64,000 bases of DNA, from the NCBI GenBank assembly GCA_000720375.1, contig JOAA01000044.1, forward strand, positions 13,300 through 77,299, read 5' to 3'. Positions 33,185-41,546 of this stretch are shown piece after piece (the stretch's first letter is position 1; every line of letters starts with the position of its first letter). A program made the position numbers and the translations under genes. The stretch comes from Rhodococcus rhodnii (GTDB lineage: Bacteria; Actinomycetota; Actinomycetes; Mycobacteriales; Pseudonocardiaceae). The notes under the pieces were generated by a model. The model had not been told where the DNA came from, made no database searches, and saw only the letters and a program-made list of their open reading frames with translations.

Positions 33185-33877
33185 GTGCTGATCCTGATCG
33201 CGGACGACGAGGACGCAGTGTGTGACTCGTTGTCGCGCACGCTCCGGTTCGAGGGCTACACCGTGGAGATCGCCAAGGACGGGCAGCAGGCGCTCGAGGT
33301 CATCCGGGAGAGCCGTCCGGACGGTGTCATCCTCGACGTCACGATGCCAGTGCTTGACGGCCTGGAAGCCTGCCGCCGGCTGCGAGCGGAAGGAAACCTC
33401 GTGCCGGTGCTGATGCTCACCGCCCGGGGTGACGTCACCGCGCGGGTCGCAGGCCTGGATGCCGGCGCGGACGACTATCTCGCCAAACCGTTCTCTCTCC
33501 AGGAGCTGCTCGCACGGGTGCGGGCGCTGCTGCGGCGCGCGAGGTACGAACCGACCACGCCGGAGTCTACTGTGGACCTTCGGTTCGACGATCTCACGCT
33601 GAACCCGGACACCCGGGAAGTGGTGCGCGCGGGCACGCAGATCCGGCTGACCAGAACCGAGTTCGCCATCCTGGAGCTGTTCCTCCGCCACCCACGGCAG
33701 GTGCTCACCAGGTCCGTGCTCTTCGAACAGGTCTGGGGCTTCGACTTCGGCAGCAGTTCCAACAGCCTTGACGTCTATCTCGGCTACCTGCGCAAGAAGC
33801 TGGAAGCCGACGGCGGCCGCAGACTCCTGCACACGGTTCGCGGCGTCGGCTACGTCCTGCGGGAGGACTCACTGTGA
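33185..33877 (+). CDS. OmpR-family response regulator (MprA-like)
   Basis: 230 residues from GTG 33185. The receiver domain has the acidic pair Asp7-Asp8, phospho-acceptor Asp51 (VILDVTMP), Thr in MLTARG and Lys in LAKPF. The C-terminal winged helix has [32 protein letters not shown] and [16 protein letters not shown]. It is coupled to the sensor kinase by a GTGA overlap. Resemblance to mycobacterial MprA, which responds to envelope stress, is family-level only. Confidence 0.92.
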   Translation: MLILIADDEDAVCDSLSRTLRFEGYTVEIAKDGQQALEVIRESRPDGVILDVTMPVLDGLEACRRLRAEGNLVPVLMLTARGDVTARVAGLDAGADDYLAKPFSLQELLARVRALLRRARYEPTTPESTVDLRFDDLTLNPDTREVVRAGTQIRLTRTEFAILELFLRHPRQVLTRSVLFEQVWGFDFGSSSNSLDVYLGYLRKKLEADGGRRLLHTVRGVGYVLREDSL

Positions 33878-35346
33878 GGCTGGGCAGCCGCTTCCTCGCG
33901 TTGGGGCGGCGAAAGCTCAGCCTGCGTGCGCGGGTCGCGGTGCTCACCGCGGCCGGGGTCGCGCTCGCGGTTGTCGTCGTGTCCATCGCGGGCTGGTGGC
34001 TGATGCACGTTCGGCTGTACGAGAACCTGGCTGTCCAGCTGCGCACCGACACCGATACGGCGGCGCGGGCGGCCACGCCCGAGGATGCGCTGAGCGCCAT
34101 GCACGCCGTCAACGAACTGCCGAGCGACTGGCGGGAGGTGGCGGACCTGTCGCCGGAAGCCGCGCGGTTGCTCGAAGTGGCCGGCCCGCCGCCACTCGTC
34201 GTCGTCCGGTTTCTCGACACCGACGGGATCCCGGTGTCGAGCAGTGCGGGGTCGACATGGCTGGGGCCGGTGACCGCCCAGGCCGCCCACATCGCGGCGA
34301 GCGGGCGCGGCGACGACTTCGCCGACGCCGGGCAGGACAAGACGTTCTACCGCGTGAGCACGGTCCCCAGGGAAGGTGGCGCGGTCCAGGTCGCGCGGCG
34401 CGTCACCGGCATCGAGGGGACCCTCGACGATCTCCGGGTCCTGCTCACCTTCATCGGGCTCGCCGGTGCCGCCCTCGCGGGCGTGGTGGGCTGGGGTGTC
34501 GCACGGGCGGGCCTGCGGCCGGTCCACCGGCTCACGGGTGCCGTGGAGGAGGTGGCCAGGACCCAGGACCTGGACAGCTCGATCCCAGTGGACGGACGGG
34601 ACGAGATCGCCCGGCTCGCCACGGCGTTCAACCGCATGCTGACCGCTCTCGGCGCGTCGAAGGCCGCTCAGCAGCAGCTCGTCCAGGACGCGGGCCACGA
34701 GCTGCGGACACCGTTGACCAGCTTGCGTAACAACGTCGAGCTGCTCACCTACGCCGAGGAACAACTCGCCTCCGGCAAGGTGCTCTCGCCGGACGATCGT
34801 GCCCGGCTGCTGCGGGATCTCGGGGTGCAAGCCGAGGAGCTGACCACTCTCACGACCGAACTGGTGGAACTGGCAGCGGACAACACTGACCCGGAGCCGT
34901 TCGAGCCCCTGGACATGGCCGACGTAGTCGACGGCGCAGTCATCCGCGCCCGCGCCCGATGGCCGCAGATCGTCTTCGCTGTCTCGACCGTGCCCGCGGC
35001 CATGAACGGTCAGCCGGGCGGGTTGGCGCGCGTGGTATTGAACCTGCTGGACAACGCCGCGAAATGGAGCCCGATCGGCGGCACCGTCTACGTGCGACTG
35101 TCCATAGTAGACAACTGTGCGGAGCTGACAGTCACCGACGAAGGACCGGGTATCAGCGAGCAGGACCGGCCGAAGGTCTTCGAGCGCTTCTATCGTGCGA
35201 CCGCCGCCCGGTCCATGCCGGGGTCCGGCCTCGGACTGGCCATCGTGGCGCAGATCGTCGGGGCGCACCAAGGCACTGTGGTGGCCGGGCAGGCGCCGGG
35301 CCGCGGCGCACAGCTGCGTGTGCGGCTGCCGTTGACCGGTGACTGA
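33874..35346 (+). CDS. Sensor histidine kinase (MprB-like)
   Basis: 490 residues. A transmembrane helix near 25-45 ([24 protein letters not shown]), an extracytoplasmic sensor region, a second helix near 190-210, and HAMP. The phospho-accepting His is in [17 protein letters not shown] (about residue 275), then come an N box [11 protein letters not shown]1 DEGPGIS, and G2 GSGLGLAIV. It is the partner of the preceding regulator. Likely targets include the DUF998 and DMT-glycosyltransferase genes that follow, whose promoter has related repeats. Confidence 0.92.
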   Translation: MRLGSRFLALGRRKLSLRARVAVLTAAGVALAVVVVSIAGWWLMHVRLYENLAVQLRTDTDTAARAATPEDALSAMHAVNELPSDWREVADLSPEAARLLEVAGPPPLVVVRFLDTDGIPVSSSAGSTWLGPVTAQAAHIAASGRGDDFADAGQDKTFYRVSTVPREGGAVQVARRVTGIEGTLDDLRVLLTFIGLAGAALAGVVGWGVARAGLRPVHRLTGAVEEVARTQDLDSSIPVDGRDEIARLATAFNRMLTALGASKAAQQQLVQDAGHELRTPLTSLRNNVELLTYAEEQLASGKVLSPDDRARLLRDLGVQAEELTTLTTELVELAADNTDPEPFEPLDMADVVDGAVIRARARWPQIVFAVSTVPAAMNGQPGGLARVVLNLLDNAAKWSPIGGTVYVRLSIVDNCAELTVTDEGPGISEQDRPKVFERFYRATAARSMPGSGLGLAIVAQIVGAHQGTVVAGQAPGRGAQLRVRLPLTGD

Positions 35347-35349
35347 GAC

Positions 35350-35391
35350 TTCTTTCTTAATCGGCTTGGCGGCCACTCTTAATGTTCTTTC
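35350..35391. promoter_or_regulatory. TCTTAAT/TTCTTTC repeats before the DUF998 gene
   Basis: TCTTAAT occurs at 35355-35361 and 35377-35383, 22 bases (two turns) apart. TTCTTTC occurs at 35350 and 35385. The elements resemble the TTCTTA pair before the response regulator gene and fill the short gap between the kinase stop and the GTG at 35416. I read them as binding sites of that regulator. Confidence 0.45.
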
Positions 35392-35415
35392 ATTCGCGGG
35401 CACGACATTCGAATC

Positions 35416-36099
35416 GTGTACTCCGTCGAATTGATCCGTCCCGCGCCCGCGCGGCACGGCAACGCGGGCGCGTGGGCCATCGCCGCGATCGCGTGCTTCG
35501 GCACGTCCGTGTTCGCTGCGCTCGCCCTGCATCTCGTGCAGGGCGCCGAGGTTGATCCCGTGCGACAGGTGATCAGTGACTACGCCTTGTCCGGCGGAGC
35601 TGTCAGCTTCGCCTTCTGTGTGCTGGCAATGGCGGCGGGCACCGGATGCCTGCTGGTCGGCATGGCTCGGGCCGGGTTGCCCCTGACCCGGCCGATTGTG
35701 GCGCTGGTGTGCTGCTGGTGTGCCGGACTGACGCTGTGCGCGTTCTTCCCCACCACCCCCACGGGCGCGCCCCTGACCTTCTCCGCTGAGGTTCACCGCT
35801 ACGCGGGCCTGATGTTGTTCATCAGCCTGCCTGCCGCGGCCGGGCTCTTCGCCCGCCGCGCCGCGAACCACCCGTCGCTGCGCAGCATCGCCGACCGGAT
35901 GCGGCGGCAAACACGCTGGGCATGGGTCTCCCTCGCGGCATTCCTGGTGAGCCAGCTGCCGGTGCTCCTCACCTCGTCCCCGTCGATCGACGGCCCTCTC
36001 GTCCAAGGCCTCACCGAACGCGTGGCGTTCGTCATCTACCTCGTCCTGCTCGGTGAGTTGGCCCTCGCCGTACTGCGATCCCGGAGGAAATCATGCTGA
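35416..36099 (+). CDS. DUF998 membrane protein
   Basis: 227 residues from GTG 35416 with six predicted membrane helices. The DUF998 pattern includes VRQVISDYALSGGAVSFAFCVLAMAAGTGCLLVGMA at about 50-85 and HRYAGLMLFISLPAAAGLFA. The function of the family is unknown. It overlaps the next gene (ATGCTGA arrangement), so the two are coupled. Position behind the two-component system suggests a role in the envelope response. Confidence 0.8.
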   Translation: MYSVELIRPAPARHGNAGAWAIAAIACFGTSVFAALALHLVQGAEVDPVRQVISDYALSGGAVSFAFCVLAMAAGTGCLLVGMARAGLPLTRPIVALVCCWCAGLTLCAFFPTTPTGAPLTFSAEVHRYAGLMLFISLPAAAGLFARRAANHPSLRSIADRMRRQTRWAWVSLAAFLVSQLPVLLTSSPSIDGPLVQGLTERVAFVIYLVLLGELALAVLRSRRKSC

Positions 36100-38108
36100 C
36101 GCTGGCCATCATCCTCGCTGCCGTCGCCGCATGCTGTTTCGCAGGCACCGTCCATTTGCAACACAGCGCCGTCCACCAGGCGTCAACCGGTCCGGTGCTG
36201 CGGCTGCAGTCGGTCCGGACGATCCTGCGCTCGCCCGGCTGGTACACCGGGCTCGCGCTTGCCGGTCTCGGCGGCGTGTTGCACGTCCTGGCCCTCACCA
36301 TGGCGCCCATTGCGGTGGTGCAGCCGATCGGTGTGCTCACCCTCGTGCTCACCGTGCTGTTTGCCAGAATCAAGCTCACTCGGTCGGTGATCACCGCCGT
36401 GGTGATGAGCGTGGCCGGCCTGGTCGGTTTTGTCGCGCTGTCCACCGTGGCCACGAACACCGTCCTGCCGGCGCCGGACCTCGCGTCAGCGCAGTGGGCC
36501 GTGCTCGGCGCGGCAGGGCTGGCCGTGGCGGCCCGGTTCAGGGCCCGGTGTCTGCTCCTCGCGCTCGCGGCGGCCGTGTTGTTCGGGTTCACCTCGGCGC
36601 TCGTACGGGCAGCAGCCGTGGCACCGCTCACCGGTGAACTGGCCGTCCTGGTGATCGCCGAGGCGGTGGCGGCGGTCCTCGCCGGGGTGTGGCTGCTGCA
36701 CCAGGCCTACGCCGGCGGACCCGCCGCGATCGTGGCTGGCGCGACCACGATCGTCGACCCGCTCGTCGCGGTCCTCATCGGCGTCTTCGCATACGGCGAA
36801 ATGGCACCCGGCCAGCTCGCCGGAATGGCCGTGCCCGGGGTCGTCGCCGTGGCCGGGCTCGTGATCCTCGCCCGCACGGTGCCGTCGCCTGCTGCAGCTG
36901 CCCTGTCCGCTCGCCGGAAGCGACGGGAGGGCCCACTGCGCATCGCACTGACCGCGGACACCTACCCGCCCGACGTGAACGGTGCGGCGAACTTCGCGCA
37001 CCGGCTGGCATCCGGGCTGGCCGCCCGTGGGCACGACGTTCACGTCATCTGCCCATCGACCAGCAACGAGACATTCACGGAGACGACTGCTGGTGTGACA
37101 GTCCACCGGATAGGCGCGATGCGGACGCCGTTCCACCCGACGTTCCGGTTCTGTCCGCCGTGGCGCGCGGCAAGGGCCGTACCGGCGTTGCTGGCCGAGA
37201 TCGAACCCGACGTCGTGCACACCCAGGCCCACTTCCTCATCGGCCGTAACGCTGTCCGTGCCGCCACGGCTACGGGCATCCCGGTGGTGGCCACCAACCA
37301 CTTCATGCCGGAGAACCTGCTGGGTTACGGTCCACTGCCCCGCTGGACCCATCGTCCCCTCGCCCGGCTGGCGTGGCGCGACCTCGTCCGGGTCTTCGGC
37401 CGCGCGACGGTCTGCACGACACCGACTCCCCGTGCGGCCCAGCTGCTCGAAGAAAACGGCCTGAACAACCCCGTGATGGCGATCTCCTGCGGGATCGACC
37501 GCGCACACTACGCAGGCCCACGGACGCAGCCCACCGGTGCGCCGACCGTCCTGTTCGTGGGCAGGCTGGACGCGGAGAAGAACGTCCACGAACTACTCGA
37601 GGCCGCCGCCCTCTTGCCGGACACACACGTCGAACTCGTCGGTGACGGAAGCGAACGCCACCGGCTGGAGGCTCTGGCCGCACAACTGGGTATCGCGGAG
37701 CGAGTGACCTTCCGCGGGTTCGTCCCTGACGAGGAGCTGGTGCGGGCGTACCAGCGGTGCGACGTGTTCTGCATGCCGGGAACCGCCGAGTTGCAAAGCC
37801 TCGCGACCATGGAGGCGATGGCGGCGGGCAAACCTGTCGTGGCCGCGGACGCGATGGCGCTGCCCCACCTCGTGCGCCCCGGGCACAACGGCTGGCTCTA
37901 CCCACCTGGCGACGTGGCCGAACTGGCCAGACGGATCGCCGCCATCCTGGCTGACGAGCAAACCACTGCCGCAATGGGAAAGGCGAGCCTCGAACTGATC
38001 GCGGCCCACGACCTCGGGTCCACAGTGGACCAGTTCGAATGGGTCTACCTCGACATCGCCGCACACGCGGCCGATCGTCGCGCTCCAGCGATGAGTTACG
38101 ACCGATAG
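36093..38108 (+). CDS. Fusion of DMT/EamA-like membrane domain and family 4 glycosyltransferase
   Basis: 671 residues. Residues 1 to about 270 form nine to ten membrane helices resembling the DMT/EamA superfamily (HLQHSAVHQAST, MAPIAVVQPIGVLTLVLTVLFA, ATTIVDPLVAVLIGVFAYGE). After an Arg/Lys-rich linker, residues about 285-655 are a GT-B glycosyltransferase with ADTYPPDVNGAANFAHRLASGLAARGHDV, PTVLFVGRLDAEKNVHELLEA and the EX7E-like GTAELQSLATMEAMAAGKPVV. GT4 enzymes of this type mannosylate lipids in actinomycetes (PimB/MgtA relatives). The fusion would tie sugar transfer to a membrane carrier. The frame is continuous with no sign of a sequencing join. Confidence 0.87.
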   Translation: MLTLAIILAAVAACCFAGTVHLQHSAVHQASTGPVLRLQSVRTILRSPGWYTGLALAGLGGVLHVLALTMAPIAVVQPIGVLTLVLTVLFARIKLTRSVITAVVMSVAGLVGFVALSTVATNTVLPAPDLASAQWAVLGAAGLAVAARFRARCLLLALAAAVLFGFTSALVRAAAVAPLTGELAVLVIAEAVAAVLAGVWLLHQAYAGGPAAIVAGATTIVDPLVAVLIGVFAYGEMAPGQLAGMAVPGVVAVAGLVILARTVPSPAAAALSARRKRREGPLRIALTADTYPPDVNGAANFAHRLASGLAARGHDVHVICPSTSNETFTETTAGVTVHRIGAMRTPFHPTFRFCPPWRAARAVPALLAEIEPDVVHTQAHFLIGRNAVRAATATGIPVVATNHFMPENLLGYGPLPRWTHRPLARLAWRDLVRVFGRATVCTTPTPRAAQLLEENGLNNPVMAISCGIDRAHYAGPRTQPTGAPTVLFVGRLDAEKNVHELLEAAALLPDTHVELVGDGSERHRLEALAAQLGIAERVTFRGFVPDEELVRAYQRCDVFCMPGTAELQSLATMEAMAAGKPVVAADAMALPHLVRPGHNGWLYPPGDVAELARRIAAILADEQTTAAMGKASLELIAAHDLGSTVDQFEWVYLDIAAHAADRRAPAMSYDR

Positions 38109-38131
38109 TCCCTTCACCGAACAGGAGTCTC

Positions 38132-38614
38132 ATGTCCGACCCAGACACCAACAGCTGGAACGACCGGATCATCGCCGAGGTCCGGGCGAACGCCGGGTAC
38201 GCGGCTTGGAGCAGCGACGAGGAGTTCGCCGCGGGCCGCCCCGTCCCGCCCTGGGTTCCCGGCTTCGACGAGCGCCAGGGCATGCCGCTCATCCTGGTGC
38301 ACCACACCGGGGCCAGGACCGGGCGCAAGCGGATCAGCCCGTTGTTCTACCAGCCGGTCGGCGACAACTGGGCCGTCTTCGCCACCCACGGCGGCAGCCC
38401 GCACCATCCCGCGTGGTACCGCAACCTCATGGCCAGTCCGCAGGTCACGGTCGAGGTGGGCACGGAGACAGTGCCAGCCGTCGCCCGGCTCGCGCAGGGC
38501 GCGGAGCGCGAGCGGATCTGGGCGAAAGAGATAGCGCTCGTGCCGAAGTTCGCCGAGTTCGAAGCGGCCGCCGGCAGGCAGATCCCGGTCGTCGTGCTGG
38601 AACGTGCCAACTAG
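38132..38614 (+). CDS. Deazaflavin (F420)-dependent nitroreductase family protein
   Basis: 160 residues from ATG 38132, preceded by GGAG at five bases. The DDN family fold shows MPLILVHHTGARTGRKRISPLFYQPVGDNWAVFATHGGSPHHPAWYRNLMASPQVTVEVG, in which the GARTG and NLxAxP motifs are diagnostic. Such enzymes use F420H2 to reduce quinones or nitroaromatics and are typical of actinobacteria. No other F420 gene is nearby. Confidence 0.87.
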   Translation: MSDPDTNSWNDRIIAEVRANAGYAAWSSDEEFAAGRPVPPWVPGFDERQGMPLILVHHTGARTGRKRISPLFYQPVGDNWAVFATHGGSPHHPAWYRNLMASPQVTVEVGTETVPAVARLAQGAERERIWAKEIALVPKFAEFEAAAGRQIPVVVLERAN

Positions 38615-38656
38615 CTGCGGCACTGTGGACAACCAAGTTTTGAGGAGATTGCCGCT

Positions 38657-39577
38657 ATGCCCTTGTTTCGACTTCCGGACGGACGCGACCTGGAGTACGA
38701 GGTCTCCGGGCCGAGCATCGGGCATGCCGTGGTGTTCCATCACGGCATGCCCGGATCCGCGGTTCCGATGCCGACGGTGCTGGACTCGATCACCGAGCGC
38801 GGGTTTCGAGTGATCACCTACTCCCGGGCCGGGTACGGCGCTTCCAGCCCGGCGCCCGGTCGATCTGTGGCCGACTCGGCGGCGGACTGTGTTTCTCTGC
38901 TCGCGTACCTCGGCATCGCCAAGTACCTGACCGTCGGCTGGTCCACCGGCGGACCACACGCGCTGGCCCAAGCGGCACTCGCACCGGAAAGCGTCACCGG
39001 CGTCTTGAGCGTCGCCTCGTTCGCTCCGTTCGACGCTCCTGGTCTCGACTTCGTCGAAGGCATGGGCGCACAGAACGTCGCACAGTTCAGCATCACCGGA
39101 CAGGGCGAACAAGCGGTGCGCGGGCTCGTCACGCAGATGGCCGCCGCGGTCCGCAACAACAGTCCAGCCGACGTCGTCGCCAGTCTGGCCTCGCTGTTCT
39201 CGCCCGTGGACGCGGAGGTTCTCGTGGGCCGTTTCGGTGCCGAAAACGCCGCGAACATGAACCACGCGTTGGCTTCTTCAGACGAGGGATGGGTGGCGGA
39301 CCTGATGGCCTTGACCAGTCCATGGGGCGTCGACATCACCGCGATCAAGGCCAAGGTCGAGCTGTGGCACGGTTTCGAGGATCGAATGGTGCCGCTGTCA
39401 CACGGACAGTGGCTGGCCGGGCACCTTCCCACCGTGACCCCGCATCTGCAAGCCGACCATGGTCATCTCTCCATCGCGATCGGCAGCCTGGGTGACAAGC
39501 TCGACGCCTTGACGTACACCCACGCCGTCACGGCCCGGGATCACCGGCCCGGACCAGGCCGCTCTGATAGGCGATGA
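38657..39577 (+). CDS. Alpha/beta hydrolase
   Basis: 306 residues. FHHGMPGSAVPMP is the oxyanion region, GWSTGGP the nucleophile elbow with Ser in G-W-S-T-G, and ADHGHLS the catalytic His; GFEDRMVP probably carries the acid. There is no signal peptide. The 3' end overlaps the convergent response-regulator gene by about 50 bases, so the last residues (DHRPGPGRSDRR) may be nonessential. Substrate unknown. Confidence 0.84.
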   Translation: MPLFRLPDGRDLEYEVSGPSIGHAVVFHHGMPGSAVPMPTVLDSITERGFRVITYSRAGYGASSPAPGRSVADSAADCVSLLAYLGIAKYLTVGWSTGGPHALAQAALAPESVTGVLSVASFAPFDAPGLDFVEGMGAQNVAQFSITGQGEQAVRGLVTQMAAAVRNNSPADVVASLASLFSPVDAEVLVGRFGAENAANMNHALASSDEGWVADLMALTSPWGVDITAIKAKVELWHGFEDRMVPLSHGQWLAGHLPTVTPHLQADHGHLSIAIGSLGDKLDALTYTHAVTARDHRPGPGRSDRR

Positions 39578-40205
39578 CGACGAGTTGCGCCCGGTCGCGG
39601 GCGCCGAGTTTGGCCATGGCCCGGTTCGCGTGGGTCTTGACGGTCAGCGGGGACAGGAAGAGCCGTTCACCGATCTCGTCGTTGGTCAGACCGTGGGCGA
39701 CGAGCACCAGAACCTCGCGTTCGCGTTCGGTCAGCCGGTCCAGCCCTTCCGGTGCGGGAAGCGGGTCCGGCTGGACGTGACTCAGGAACTGGCTGACCAG
39801 ACCGCGGGTGGCAGCCGGGGAGAGCAGTGCCTCGCCCGCGGCGACCACCCGGATGGCGCGCAGCAACTCGGCGGGCTCGACGTTCTTGCCCAGAAAACCG
39901 CTGGCACCGGCGCGGAGCGCGCGCACGACGTTCTCGTCGTTCTCAAAGGTGGTGAGCACCAGGATCCGGACACCCGCGAGGTCCTCGGAGTCGGCAATCT
40001 CGCGGGTCGCGTCGATGCCGTCGAACTCCGGCATCCGGATGTCCATGAGAACGACGTCAGCACGGCACTTGCGGGCCAGCCGAACGGCTTCCCGCCCGTT
40101 GCCTGCCTCTCCCACGATCTCGATGTCGGGCTCGGCGGCGAGGAACATCCGGAAGCCCGCGCGGATCAGCGGTTGATCGTCGACGAGCAGAACCCGGATG
40201 ATCAT
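39528..40205 (-). CDS. NarL/LuxR-type response regulator
   Basis: 225 residues. The receiver has VLLVDDQPLIRAGF, phospho-Asp in VVLMDIRMPEFDG, Thr-Thr in LVLTTFE, and Lys in FLGKN. The C-terminal LuxR helix-turn-helix has LTEREREVLVLVAHGLTNDEIGERLFLSPLTVKTHANRAMAKLGARDR. It overlaps the kinase gene by four bases (ATGA) and, as the kinase diverges from the RND exporter gene, probably regulates it. Confidence 0.92.
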   Translation of the reverse strand: MIIRVLLVDDQPLIRAGFRMFLAAEPDIEIVGEAGNGREAVRLARKCRADVVLMDIRMPEFDGIDATREIADSEDLAGVRILVLTTFENDENVVRALRAGASGFLGKNVEPAELLRAIRVVAAGEALLSPAATRGLVSQFLSHVQPDPLPAPEGLDRLTEREREVLVLVAHGLTNDEIGERLFLSPLTVKTHANRAMAKLGARDRAQLVVIAYQSGLVRAGDPGP

Positions 40206-41389
40206 GCGGTCACCGCGTGAACGTCTGTGGGAAGCGAGGCGTGCACCGCGAACCGGCCGGGTTCCGCCATTCCGGCGGTGACGCTGCCGCCGATAGCCGC
40301 GGCGCGCTCACACATGCCGAGGATGCCGTATCCGGATCCCTGCCCGGACCGGGCGCGCCCGACGGGGTTGGTGATGTGGAGCGTGACGCCCTGTGGGGTG
40401 TAGGCGACGGTCAGGTCGGCGGTCCCGTCGCCGTACTTCTGGGCGTTGGTGAGCGCCTCCAGTGCGATCCGGTAGGCCGCGACGTCGACGGCGGCGGGCA
40501 GTTGCCTCGCGTCGCCGGACTGGCGGTGGTCGACGGTGAGGTGGTCGGCGATGTCCTCGAGCAGGTTCGTCAGTTGCGCGAGCCCACGCGGCGGCCGGGT
40601 GGGTGCCGCCGGATCACCGGAGTCGCGCAGCAGGCCGACGACGAAGGCCATCTCCTTGAGGGCGGTGTCGGCGGAACGGCTGATCGCGTCCAGCGCCGGT
40701 GCGATCTGTTCGGGACGGCTCGCTCCGATGTGCCGGGCGCCGGTTGCCTGCACCTTGACGACGGCGATGTGGTGGGCGACCACGTCGTGCAGTTCCCTGG
40801 CGATCCGGAGCCGCTCCTCGACGACCCGGCGGCGGGCCTCCTCCTCGCGGGTCTGCTCCGCACGCGTCGCGCGGTCTTCGATGGCCGCGATATAGGCCCG
40901 CCTGCTCCGGGTCGCATCGCCGTAGGCGGCTGCCATCCCGAGGAATGCGAGATCCACGCTGTTTCCCGGATCCCACCAGGGTTCCGGGCCGCCGAGGAGG
41001 TTGGCGAGCCATCCGACGAGGAACACGCCGAGTGTGGCCAGCCAGACGGTACGGCGGTCGGTCGCCAGCGCGACGGTGTAGATGGCAGCCATAAGCGCGG
41101 CGGTCACCGCCAGCGGCTGGCTGCCGAGGACGACGGTGAGCGGGACTGCGGCAACGGTCGTACCGGCCAGCACGACCCACGGTGCCCGGCGACGGCACGC
41201 GACGGCGACGAACACCACCACCGCGGCGGCGACGTGGTATCCCGTGACCTCCTGCTGGGGCTCCCCGAGCGGGGAGAAGTGCGCCGTGACGACCGACGCC
41301 GCGGCCAGGCCGAGCCCGACCACCACGTCAGTCCACTGTGGATGAAGCCCGGCGGCCCGCCGCAAACCGGCAAGTTCCATGGTTTTCAT
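40202..41389 (-). CDS. Sensor histidine kinase, HisKA_3 (NarX/DesK-like)
   Basis: 395 residues from ATG 41389; another ATG at 41419 is possible and the frame stays open further out, where it would overlap the exporter promoter. Four to five membrane helices cover about 20-150 without a large extracellular domain. The HisKA_3 box is RLRIARELHDVVAHHIAVVKVQA, with the phospho-His in ELHD. A compact HATPase ends with GQGSGYGILGMCERAAAIGGSV. It likely senses membrane stress or a drug and drives the divergent RND gene. Confidence 0.88.
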   Translation of the reverse strand: MKTMELAGLRRAAGLHPQWTDVVVGLGLAAASVVTAHFSPLGEPQQEVTGYHVAAAVVVFVAVACRRRAPWVVLAGTTVAAVPLTVVLGSQPLAVTAALMAAIYTVALATDRRTVWLATLGVFLVGWLANLLGGPEPWWDPGNSVDLAFLGMAAAYGDATRSRRAYIAAIEDRATRAEQTREEEARRRVVEERLRIARELHDVVAHHIAVVKVQATGARHIGASRPEQIAPALDAISRSADTALKEMAFVVGLLRDSGDPAAPTRPPRGLAQLTNLLEDIADHLTVDHRQSGDARQLPAAVDVAAYRIALEALTNAQKYGDGTADLTVAYTPQGVTLHITNPVGRARSGQGSGYGILGMCERAAAIGGSVTAGMAEPGRFAVHASLPTDVHAVTA

Positions 41390-41546
41390 CGTAAGCAGCG
41401 TGGTCTGCCCGTGCGTCATCCGCGCGCGGTACCCGGCACGCTCCGGACGCGGTATTGCGCTGACCGCGGCGGGACGACGCGCTCGGGCGGCCGGTGCGGC
41501 GATGGTGAACGCCCAAGATCCGACTGATTCGAGGGAATCCACAGTT

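Noticed and set aside
33850..36006. 718-codon minus-strand frame opposite the sensor kinase and DUF998 genes
   Set aside because: The translation is low-complexity and polar without a domain, while the plus strand has full kinase motifs.
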